Shown here: positions 33,401 through 39,660 of the stretch, piece by piece
Layout of the letters: each line of letters starts with the position of its first letter
Position numbering within the stretch: position 1 is the stretch's first letter
NCBI GenBank assembly: GCA_045121595.1
Contig: JBGVGI010000092.1
Location: forward strand, 1-64,000
Reading direction: 5' to 3'
Length of the DNA stretch: 64,000 nucleotides
DNA from: Fumia sp045121595
Lineage (GTDB): Bacteria > Bacillota > Clostridia > Oscillospirales > Ruminococcaceae
Notes under the pieces: model-generated
The model's database searches: none
What the model saw: only the letters and a program-made list of their open reading frames with translations
What the model was told of the DNA's origin: nothing
Translations under genes and position numbers: made by a program

Positions 33401-33595
33401 TTGGAAATTATTGGTGGAATTATTTTAATAATATATTTAGTGGCTGGATATTGGGCTACGGGAAAAACAATTTACGCTAATAAAATTGTTATTTGTGCAC
33501 CAGGACAGTTGTTTATAAGAAAACTTGCTATAGGGCTCATTTTTGGTATGTTTTTAATACCAATAGCTTTAATCAGAAAAATATTTGGAATTTAA
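33401..33595 (+). CDS. Unknown 64-residue membrane protein of XRE-controlled cassette
   Basis: A 64-residue hydrophobic protein with two probable membrane spans: IIGGIILIIYLVAGYWA (about 3-19) and LAIGLIFGMFLIPIALI (about 42-58), joined by a short polar loop with one Cys. The start is TTG with AGAGG upstream; the reading frame follows the previous stop by 2 nt, so the pair is coupled. No family recognised. A small soluble plus small membrane pair under an XRE repressor could be an immunity, toxin-antitoxin-like or phage-remnant module; this is conjecture. Confidence 0.62.
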   Translation: MEIIGGIILIIYLVAGYWATGKTIYANKIVICAPGQLFIRKLAIGLIFGMFLIPIALIRKIFGI

Positions 33596-33627
33596 ATATT
33601 AAAATTAACAATATCCACGCAATATTA

Positions 33628-33657
33628 AAAAGGACAATGCGTTTGCATTGTCCTTTT
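33628..33657 (+). terminator. Terminator of the XRE-controlled cassette
   Basis: Thirteen-bp stem AAAAGGACAATGC (33628-33640) / GCATTGTCCTTTT (33645-33657), loop GTTT. Confidence 0.88.
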
Positions 33658-33663
33658 CTATTA

Positions 33664-33716
33664 GCCTCCCTCTGACGAGGGAGGTGGATTTTGCGCAGCA
33701 AAAGACGGAGGGAGAG
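33664..33716 (+). repeat. Structured interspersed repeat, copy A
   Basis: Hairpin 1 CCTCCCTC-TGAC-GAGGGAGG is followed by hairpin 2 TTTTGC-GCA-GCAAAA and the tail GACGGAGGGAGAG. The same architecture is seen at 49365-49414 and, inverted, at 33727-33772, with different stem sequences. Confidence 0.7.
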
Positions 33717-33726
33717 AATTTTACTA

Positions 33727-33772
33727 CCCCTCAGTCGGCTTGCACCGACAGCTCCCCTGACAAGGGGAGCCT
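33727..33772 (-). repeat. Structured interspersed repeat, copy B (inverted)
   Basis: Read on the minus strand: hairpin 1 GCTCCCCT-TGTC-AGGGGAGC, hairpin 2 GTCGG-TGCAAG-CCGAC, tail TGAGGGG. It faces copy A about 10 nt away, so the two form an inverted pair. Confidence 0.7.
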
Positions 33773-33780
33773 TAAACAAA

Positions 33781-33807
33781 AAAGGACTTCCTTTTTGGAA
33801 GTCCTTT
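33781..33807 (-). terminator. Terminator of the ddl operon
   Basis: Eleven-bp stem AAAGGACTTCC (33781-33791) / GGAAGTCCTTT (33797-33807), with a T run on the minus strand. A further small hairpin GGTATT/AATACC lies between it and the ddl stop. Confidence 0.85.
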
Positions 33808-33839
33808 GAATTATATCGCGGTATTGCGTAGTAATACCA

Positions 33840-35021
33840 TTACAGTTTTCCTTTTGAGCCGCCGAGTTTGACACCTGATAAGATGTTAGTATCAAACGAA
33901 TAGGAGATGTTTTCGTTTTCGCGTTCGCGTTTTAAGGCAAGCTTTACAAGTCTGTCGAGTAAGTCCTTGTATTTTACGCCCGTCGCTTCCCAGAGGTAGA
34001 AAGCAAGAGAACCGGGGGTTGTGTTGATTTCGTTTACGTAAACCTTGTTTTCGCTTGTGTCAATCATAAAGTCGATTCTGGAAACCCCATTACAACCGAG
34101 TGCTTTGAAGGTTTCAACTGCGAGGGTTTGAATCTCTGCCTTGACGTTATCGGGAATATCTGCAGGGAGTTTTCGTTTGAGGTCTGTCATACCCTTTGAG
34201 CCTTCGTTTTTAGAACCACTCATATATTTGTCTTCGTAGCTTAAAATCTCGTCGGAGCCGATAGGTTCTTCACATTCGGATGCGATAGCTTCTTCGTAGT
34301 CACCCAAAACTGCACAGTTTATTTCACGCAGGTTTGTGATAGCTTTTTCAACAAGTACGTCTTTCGCAAACTGGAAAGCATAGTCAAGCGCTTCTTCTAA
34401 AGAATCACGGTCAGACGCTTTTTTAATACCGACACTTGAGCCTAAGTTAATCGGTTTTACGATAACGGGGTAGCCTGACATCTTTTCAACCTTTTCAATA
34501 AAAGCGTCGGGGTCTTTGCGGTATTTTTTGCAGTCACATTTAACGCAGTCCAAAACGGGAATATCATTCTCTTTAAGAATGGTTTTCATAATATATTTAT
34601 CCATTCCGACAGCAGAAGAAGTAACGTCACAGAAAGCAAAGGGGATTTTTAAAGTTTTAAGATAGCCCTGCAAGGTGCCGTCTTCAACGTTTGTGCCGTG
34701 AACTACGGGGAAAGCAACGTCGATGTAATCAAGCTCATTGTTGCCGAACTTCTTAAAGGGGTATCTTATGAGCTTAAGCTTGTTATCTTCGTTAACAAGG
34801 ATAACCTTATTGCTCTTTTTGAGCAAAGCGGGGATATTTTTATATGCTTCAATATTGCCGATATCCTCACCGATATAAAAGTCGTTGTTTTTGCTTAAGT
34901 AGATAGGAACGATATCGTATTTTTCACGATCAAAATTGTTTGCAGCCTGAAGTGCCGAGATGATGGAAACCTCGTGTTCAACAGTCATACCGCCAAAAAT
35001 CACACCGATTCTGATTTTCAT
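33840..35021 (-). CDS. ddl: D-alanine--D-alanine ligase
   Basis: Makes the D-Ala-D-Ala dipeptide for peptidoglycan. The 393-residue ATP-grasp protein has FGGMTVEHEVSIISA (about 8-22), the ATP-site KPINLGSSVGIKKA (about 190-203), the omega-loop SYEDKYMSGSKN, and the metal-binding VNEINTTPGS (about 332-341). Tyr in the omega loop fits D-Ala-D-Ala rather than Van-type D-Ala-D-Lac ligases. The ATG at 35021 is chosen because AAAGGGTGG is 8 nt upstream; the in-frame GTG at 35030 overlaps that site. It follows murF by 15 nt, giving a two-step pathway in one transcript. Confidence 0.95.
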   Translation of the reverse strand: MKIRIGVIFGGMTVEHEVSIISALQAANNFDREKYDIVPIYLSKNNDFYIGEDIGNIEAYKNIPALLKKSNKVILVNEDNKLKLIRYPFKKFGNNELDYIDVAFPVVHGTNVEDGTLQGYLKTLKIPFAFCDVTSSAVGMDKYIMKTILKENDIPVLDCVKCDCKKYRKDPDAFIEKVEKMSGYPVIVKPINLGSSVGIKKASDRDSLEEALDYAFQFAKDVLVEKAITNLREINCAVLGDYEEAIASECEEPIGSDEILSYEDKYMSGSKNEGSKGMTDLKRKLPADIPDNVKAEIQTLAVETFKALGCNGVSRIDFMIDTSENKVYVNEINTTPGSLAFYLWEATGVKYKDLLDRLVKLALKRERENENISYSFDTNILSGVKLGGSKGKL

Positions 35022-35036
35022 TACAGCCACCCTTTC

Positions 35037-36575
35037 TTAGTAGTTGTCGGGAAGATCGTTTTCAAGCAAAACAATTTTCTGCAAATCACCCGATTTTATA
35101 TTTTCAACTGATTTTAATGCGTTGTTAAGGTTTGTTGCCACGATAACTTTTTCTTTATCATAGCCAGTACTCAGAATACCTTCGTAAATGCTTTTTGTCT
35201 GTTTTTCACCGACTAAAACGATATAGTCGCAGACTTCTGCTGCCTGAGTTCCGAAAATGAAGTTGCATTCGTCTTGTTTTTCGCCGAGCTCAATCATACC
35301 CGGAGTAACGAGAATTTTCATACCATTAAACTGTGAGAGAGTATCGAGTGCCGCTTTTGCGCCACTGGGGTTTGAGTTATAAGCGTCGTCAATAATGAGA
35401 GCTTTGTTGCCTTTGATAAGCTGTAAACGGTGGGGAACACTTTCTAAAAGCTTTGTCTGATAAATAAGGTCGTCAACGGGAACACCGAGAGTATGTGCAA
35501 CTGCAATAGCACCTGCAATATTAAGTACGTTGTGGGCACCGATAAGACGGGTTGTGAAGGTGTGTTCCGAATTATCAATTATCATTTTAAAGGTTGAGCC
35601 TTTGTCGGAAACAGTAATATCAAACGGCTTGTAGTCACAATCGGATTCAATTCCGTATCTTACGCATTTTTGTAAAACGGACTGACGGCTTATATATTCG
35701 TTGTCGTTATTTAAAAATACAATGCCGTCACGGTTTGTAGCATCGGCAAGTTCAAATTTTGTTAAGATTACGTTTTCGATAGTCTTAAAGCTTTCAAGAT
35801 GCTGAGGACCGATGGAAGTGATAACGCCAAAGTCGGGATTTACAATATCACAGATTTCTTTGATATCACCAACGTTTTTGGCACCCATTTCGCAGATAAA
35901 AAATTCGTGAGTAGCTTTAAGTGAAGTTCTGATAGTCTTAACAACACCTAAAGTTGTATTGAAGCTTTCGGGAGTCATAAGCACGTTGTATTTTGCAGAA
36001 AGAAGCTTTTTGAGGAAGAATTTAACACTCGTTTTTCCGTAGCTTCCCGTAACGCCGATTACTTTAAGGTCGGGGCTTTGCTCAATCATCTTTTTTGCGT
36101 CGTTTATATAATAGTTGTTGATGGATTTTTCAATGGGTTTGTTAATAAAGTTTGAAAGAAGTACCATAAGCGGAGCGATAAAGAGAATAATCGGTAATAT
36201 CCATAAAGCTTTTATAAAAGCAGCAATAGCAGTTATAACTGCAACTAAAACTGCAAGAGTTACTATCATTCTTTTTACGCGGTTTGTGTATACAAGAGGT
36301 TTCTTTGCTTTTTTCGGGAGATTTAAAAATCCACCGAGTACAAATAAAACTGTTGCAACGATTTTGCCGACAAGTCCGAAGAAAAGGGCAATTAGTGCGA
36401 CGATAGACGTAAGGTTTTTGCCTATAATTGCCGAAGCAAAATTATCTTTCAGCCATTTTCTCTGTTCGTGCGGTTTGTAGGAATTGAGCTGAAACATATG
36501 AAGAAAGTATATAGCAAGAATAAAGAAGTTAAAAACAAAGGAAACGACAGTTGTTGCCAGAAAAACAGTATTCAT
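35037..36575 (-). CDS. murF: MurF-type ligase with N-terminal membrane domain
   Basis: Adds D-Ala-D-Ala to UDP-MurNAc-tripeptide. The 512-residue chain differs from classical MurF (about 450 residues) by its first 150 residues: hydrophobic spans at about 4-27, 54-83, 104-122 and 126-144 replace the usual substrate-binding N-terminal domain. The Mur ligase ATP-binding loop GVTGSYGKTS (174-183) follows, with FNTTLGVV, GAKNVGDI, the central HLESF motif and the C-terminal RLQLIKG/DDAYNSNPSGAK block. The coupling with ddl supports the MurF role. It may place the last cytoplasmic precursor step at the membrane; the substrate-binding part missing is unexplained. Confidence 0.87.
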   Translation of the reverse strand: MNTVFLATTVVSFVFNFFILAIYFLHMFQLNSYKPHEQRKWLKDNFASAIIGKNLTSIVALIALFFGLVGKIVATVLFVLGGFLNLPKKAKKPLVYTNRVKRMIVTLAVLVAVITAIAAFIKALWILPIILFIAPLMVLLSNFINKPIEKSINNYYINDAKKMIEQSPDLKVIGVTGSYGKTSVKFFLKKLLSAKYNVLMTPESFNTTLGVVKTIRTSLKATHEFFICEMGAKNVGDIKEICDIVNPDFGVITSIGPQHLESFKTIENVILTKFELADATNRDGIVFLNNDNEYISRQSVLQKCVRYGIESDCDYKPFDITVSDKGSTFKMIIDNSEHTFTTRLIGAHNVLNIAGAIAVAHTLGVPVDDLIYQTKLLESVPHRLQLIKGNKALIIDDAYNSNPSGAKAALDTLSQFNGMKILVTPGMIELGEKQDECNFIFGTQAAEVCDYIVLVGEKQTKSIYEGILSTGYDKEKVIVATNLNNALKSVENIKSGDLQKIVLLENDLPDNY

Positions 36576-36593
36576 TATGAAAAGTTCCTTTCG

Positions 36594-37382
36594 TTATTCG
36601 GTGGGAATCTGCAAAAATGAGCCGAGAACACGTCTTACCGTACCCCAGTTTTCAAGATAGGAATAATGTCCGGCACCTTTAACTGTGACAAGCCCTGCGT
36701 CAGGAATAAGTTTTTCCATTGTCTGCCCGTCGGAAAGGGGAGTTGCAGTATCGTTTTCACCCCAGATAAGTAATGCGGGAACTTTTATATTGGGTAAGAG
36801 AGGCTCCAAATCCTCGTTTACAACCTTAACCAAAGTTTCACGCATAACGGGGGTGGCGTTAAGATAGTCGGCAGAGCCGTGTTTGGTTCTTAAGTTTTCA
36901 AGCGCATCGGGGAAGAGCGTTTGCATAAGCGGAATACTTAAAACTTTTCTTCCGATTTTATAAGTGCGCTGACGGATTTTCTTTTTAAGAGTTTTTTTAG
37001 GGATAATTCCCGCACTGTCTATAAGAATGAGTTTTGTAAGTTCAAAAGGAAGATTTTCTCTGTTTGCGATTTTTATTGATACCCTTCCGCCGTGGGAGTG
37101 TCCCATGAGAAGAGCTTTTTTAATTCCCATAGCTTCGATGAATTCAAGTACGAAATCCGCAAAATCATCAACAGTAAGAGATTTTTTAGGCTCTTCACTC
37201 TCGCCAAATCCCGGCATATCAAGAGCGTAAACTTTTCTTTTGGTTGACACAAAGTTTATGATGTTTTCATAAAGCGTAATATTTGCACCCCAACCGTGGA
37301 GAAGCACCACTGCCTCGTCACAGTCGTTTTCAATGCCCTTTGCAACGTAATTTATCTTAAGGTTTTTTATCACTGTATGCAA
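36594..37382 (-). CDS. Alpha/beta hydrolase
   Basis: A 262-residue alpha/beta hydrolase. The catalytic triad is visible: nucleophile Ser in GHSHGG (near residue 96), Asp in WGENDTATP (near 212), His in GAGHYSYLE (near 238). The oxyanion motif is LHGWG (near 28-32). No signal peptide. The start is set at TTG 37382, with GGAG 8 nt upstream; a longer reading frame from 37412 has no ribosome site at its start. Substrate unknown. Being first in the operon with murF and ddl suggests an envelope-related ester or amide, but the link may be only positional. Confidence 0.85.
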   Translation of the reverse strand: MHTVIKNLKINYVAKGIENDCDEAVVLLHGWGANITLYENIINFVSTKRKVYALDMPGFGESEEPKKSLTVDDFADFVLEFIEAMGIKKALLMGHSHGGRVSIKIANRENLPFELTKLILIDSAGIIPKKTLKKKIRQRTYKIGRKVLSIPLMQTLFPDALENLRTKHGSADYLNATPVMRETLVKVVNEDLEPLLPNIKVPALLIWGENDTATPLSDGQTMEKLIPDAGLVTVKGAGHYSYLENWGTVRRVLGSFLQIPTE

Positions 37383-37445
37383 ATATATCACTCCTTTGTA
37401 TTTTGTATTCACAGTGCTTTAAAAATAGCACCAAAACCACATTTA

Positions 37446-37475
37446 AGTATACCGCTTTTTAAGGTGCCTTGTCAA
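37446..37475 (-). promoter_or_regulatory. Promoter of the hydrolase-murF-ddl operon
   Basis: Minus strand perfect -35 TTGACA (37470-37475), 18-nt spacer, -10 TATACT (37446-37451). The leader of about 60 nt contains a small GTGCT/AGCAC hairpin. Confidence 0.7.
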
Positions 37476-37501
37476 GTGAAACAAGGGGTCAAAGAAAAAT
37501 A

Positions 37502-37535
37502 AAAAAGACAGATTTCATAAGAAATCTGTCTTTTT
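37502..37535 (-). terminator. Terminator of tRNA-Lys
   Basis: Fifteen-bp stem AAAAAGACAGATTTC (37502-37516) / GAAATCTGTCTTTTT (37521-37535), loop ATAA, directly against the tRNA CCA end. Confidence 0.88.
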
Positions 37536-37610
37536 GGTGATCCACCGGAGATTCGAACTCCGGACCCTTTGATTAAAAGTCAAATGCTCTGCCAGCTGAG
37601 CTAGTGGATC
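37535..37610 (-). tRNA. tRNA-Lys (TTT)
   Basis: Minus-strand 76-nt cloverleaf, acceptor GATCCAC/GTGGATC, anticodon stem TTTGA/TCAAA with loop CTTTTAA (anticodon TTT, lysine), T arm CCGGAGTTCGAATCTCCGG, discriminator A and encoded CCA. Confidence 0.96.
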
Positions 37611-37634
37611 ATCTCGTTTTTTGAACGCTAAATT

Positions 37635-37663
37635 ATTATATCAAATCAAAATTCATTTGTCAA
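37635..37663 (-). promoter_or_regulatory. Consensus promoter of tRNA-Lys
   Basis: Minus strand perfect -35 TTGACA (37658-37663), 17-nt spacer, perfect -10 TATAAT (37635-37640), 24 nt before the tRNA. Confidence 0.88.
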
Positions 37664-37723
37664 CAGTAATTTTCAATTTTTACTAAAATAATAATTTTAC
37701 TTGTAAAACAAAAAAGATTTTTG

Positions 37724-38026
37724 TCACAAACGATAAAAAATATCGAGTTTATCGGTGATATATTTTGAAATTACAGTAGTTACAGGGATATACTGAGGGC
37801 CTTTTTCAAAGAAATTCGTCATTTTTTTAGTACTGTTACGGGACAAAAGAACCTCTTCTCCGCAAAATATAATAATATAATGCTCCCCGTTTTCGGAAAT
37901 TCTCAGAGAAACGGGGGAGCTTATCGGAGTTAAAGCGGATTTTGTGCGGTATCCCGCCACCAAAAATCCGCTTAGCGTCATAATTATTACAAACGAGGAC
38001 AAAAATGCAAAGATAAATTTACGCAA
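37724..38026 (-). CDS. Unknown 100-residue membrane-anchored protein after spoIIP
   Basis: A 100-residue protein with one N-terminal membrane span (FIFAFLSSFVIIMTLSGFLVAGY, about 4-26) and a short exported domain with mixed beta/helix character (HYIIIFCGEEVLLS near 49-62). Start TTG with AAAGGAG 7 nt upstream. It begins 2 nt after the spoIIP stop, so it is co-translated with spoIIP. No family was recognised. The pairing suggests a role in engulfment or in control of SpoIIP, but this is inferred from position alone. The gap to tRNA-Lys (37611-37723) holds only the tRNA promoter. Confidence 0.72.
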   Translation of the reverse strand: MRKFIFAFLSSFVIIMTLSGFLVAGYRTKSALTPISSPVSLRISENGEHYIIIFCGEEVLLSRNSTKKMTNFFEKGPQYIPVTTVISKYITDKLDIFYRL

Positions 38027-38028
38027 GG

Positions 38029-39114
38029 TTATTCTCCTTTTATATATCCTGTTAAAAGTCTGCCCAGAGAATTACCGATTAATTCACCCGAATACAAAGC
38101 TTGTTCTAAAGTATTTGCGTGACCGCCTACCTCTAAAAGTATCGACCCCGTCGTGAGATGCTGATTATATTTGCGGTAGTCGAAAAGTAAAGGGCGTGTC
38201 AGTCCCTGATAATCCATTTCAAGCTGATTTTGTAAATCGGCGGCAAAACTTAAATTTTTAAAAAAGTCGGGGTAATTTATATTGTCGTTTGCACAACCGT
38301 TGATTATCATAACCTGTGCTGCGGTTTTTCCGTTTATTTCGGCAATCGGGGCAGTAGCGGTGTCGCCCGAGATTATTGCGTCGCGGTGAACGTCAAGAAC
38401 AATTTTAATCGACGGATATTTTTTAAGGTACTCTTTTACGGTTACCGCCGAGCGGTCGTAAGAGCCGTTGTAGGACGGATAGTCGTGCTGAGTTTTATCG
38501 TGCAGAACTGAAATGCCGTATTCTTGAAGCTTAGTTTTTATTTTTTCACCAACCGCCACCATATTCTGTGAATTATCGGTAGAACGGGAAGAATAGGTCT
38601 TGTCGTAGTATTCGCCCTCAAAGGGGAAATAACTTTCGGTTGTGTGGGTGTGCATAATAAGTACCTGAGGCTTATCAGTATCTTCTATTGTAAAAGCGGG
38701 TGGAGTTTTAATTGCCCCTATGATTTCTTCCGCAGTATGTGAGGTGCAGTTTTTAATAAACCCGTTTTCAAGCGGAATGTATATTTTCGACGGTGCTGCC
38801 GTATAGGTTTTATGAACGAGCTCAGCCTTGTTTTCCTCGGCAATAGCGGGTTCACTTGTCGTAACGGATTCTTCAGAAACTTCCTCGTAAACGGGCAACG
38901 GCTCTTCTGAAACTTCTTTTTCTTCCGATAAAAGTTCTAACGCACCCTCAGGCATAACGAGGAGTGCCGAAGCTACTTTGACAGTTTGTCCGAAACTTCC
39001 AAGCAAGGGAATTGATTTTAAAGTCACTGCCGATAAAACGGTGAAAACAAATATTGTTAACCCCCCTGAAATCAAGGGTTTTATATTAAAACGTCTTTTT
39101 AAACGTGTACGCAA
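38029..39114 (-). CDS. spoIIP: Stage II sporulation protein P
   Basis: A peptidoglycan amidase/endopeptidase that, with SpoIID and SpoIIM, thins septal wall and drives engulfment. The 361-residue protein has an N-terminal membrane anchor (about 15-40), a long Glu/Ser/Val-rich linker (about 60-105) and the SpoIIP amidase domain (about 140-355) with zinc-type motifs VLIMHTHTTESY (His-Glu), VLDVHRDAI and LLEVGGHANT. The start is set at TTG 39114, about 7 nt after GAGGTG; an in-frame GTG at 39123 is part of that site. A sigma-E-like promoter lies upstream, fitting its known mother-cell expression in Bacillus. Confidence 0.93.
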   Translation of the reverse strand: MRTRLKRRFNIKPLISGGLTIFVFTVLSAVTLKSIPLLGSFGQTVKVASALLVMPEGALELLSEEKEVSEEPLPVYEEVSEESVTTSEPAIAEENKAELVHKTYTAAPSKIYIPLENGFIKNCTSHTAEEIIGAIKTPPAFTIEDTDKPQVLIMHTHTTESYFPFEGEYYDKTYSSRSTDNSQNMVAVGEKIKTKLQEYGISVLHDKTQHDYPSYNGSYDRSAVTVKEYLKKYPSIKIVLDVHRDAIISGDTATAPIAEINGKTAAQVMIINGCANDNINYPDFFKNLSFAADLQNQLEMDYQGLTRPLLFDYRKYNQHLTTGSILLEVGGHANTLEQALYSGELIGNSLGRLLTGYIKGE

Positions 39115-39132
39115 AATAACCACCTCGCTAAA

Positions 39133-39161
39133 ATATTATGCATCTTCAAAAAGCAATATGT
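39133..39161 (-). promoter_or_regulatory. Candidate sigma-E promoter of spoIIP
   Basis: Minus strand ACATATT (39155-39161), 14-nt spacer, CATAATAT (39133-39140). The -35 fits tCATATT and the -10 matches CATACAAT at six of eight positions. Confidence 0.5.
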
Positions 39162-39172
39162 TTTCATTAAAC

Positions 39173-39201
39173 TTGACAAAAGAGAGATTTTTTATTAAAA
39201 T
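39173..39201 (+). promoter_or_regulatory. Promoter of the Asp23-DAK2-recG-murC genes
   Basis: Perfect -35 TTGACA (39173-39178), 17-nt spacer, -10 TAAAAT (39196-39201). A second TATAAT just downstream gives a less favourable 22-nt spacer. Confidence 0.72.
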
Positions 39202-39281
39202 ATAATCTGTATGTAGGTATTATTTTCAGTTTATCCAGTAATTATATAAATGTAGACGGAATACAAAAAGGAGGTAATTCA

Positions 39282-39635
39282 ATGGTAAAGATGGAAAATC
39301 ACCTTGGTGCAATTGATATTTCCAGAAACTTTTTTGTTAATCTCGTCGGTGCAACCGCAACAAGTTGCTTCGGCGTTGCAGGTATGTCAGTTTCCGACCC
39401 CGCACAGGGAATTTTAAGCAAATTCCGCAAGGATTATGAAAGCTCAAAAGGCGTTAAAATCCGCACAAGGAACGGAAAACTCGTTATAGACCTTCATATT
39501 ATCGTTACCTACGGAACCAACATTTCCGAAATTGTTAAGAGTATTATTCATAAGGTAAGTTATACTGTTGAGGATGTTACAGGAATCCGAGTACAGAACG
39601 TAAACGTTTTTGTGGACGGTATGCGTACTAACTAA
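39282..39635 (+). CDS. Asp23/Gls24 family protein
   Basis: A 117-residue cytoplasmic protein of the Asp23/Gls24 (YloU-like) family, which associates with the membrane and is linked to envelope homeostasis in Bacillota. Conserved parts are the N-terminal strand GAIDISRNFFVNLVGATAT, GVAGMS, and the C-terminal INDI-like VEDVTGIRVQNVNVFVDG. GGAGGT lies 9 nt before the ATG. It is followed 25 nt later by the DAK2 protein, the same pair as Bacillus yloU-yloV, and then recG. Confidence 0.92.
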   Translation: MVKMENHLGAIDISRNFFVNLVGATATSCFGVAGMSVSDPAQGILSKFRKDYESSKGVKIRTRNGKLVIDLHIIVTYGTNISEIVKSIIHKVSYTVEDVTGIRVQNVNVFVDGMRTN

Positions 39636-39660
39636 CCCCCGATAAGGAGTGCAATTATCA

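Noticed and set aside
33664..33772. Possible CRISPR array or IS end because of repeated inverted sequences.
   Set aside because: Only two to three copies, no regular spacers, no cas or transposase gene, no target-site duplication; it fits interspersed hairpin repeats.
33840..35021. Vancomycin-type D-Ala-D-Lac ligase.
   Set aside because: The omega loop has the Tyr-containing SYEDKYMSG type of D-Ala-D-Ala ligases, no vanH or vanX neighbours are present, and it is coupled to murF.
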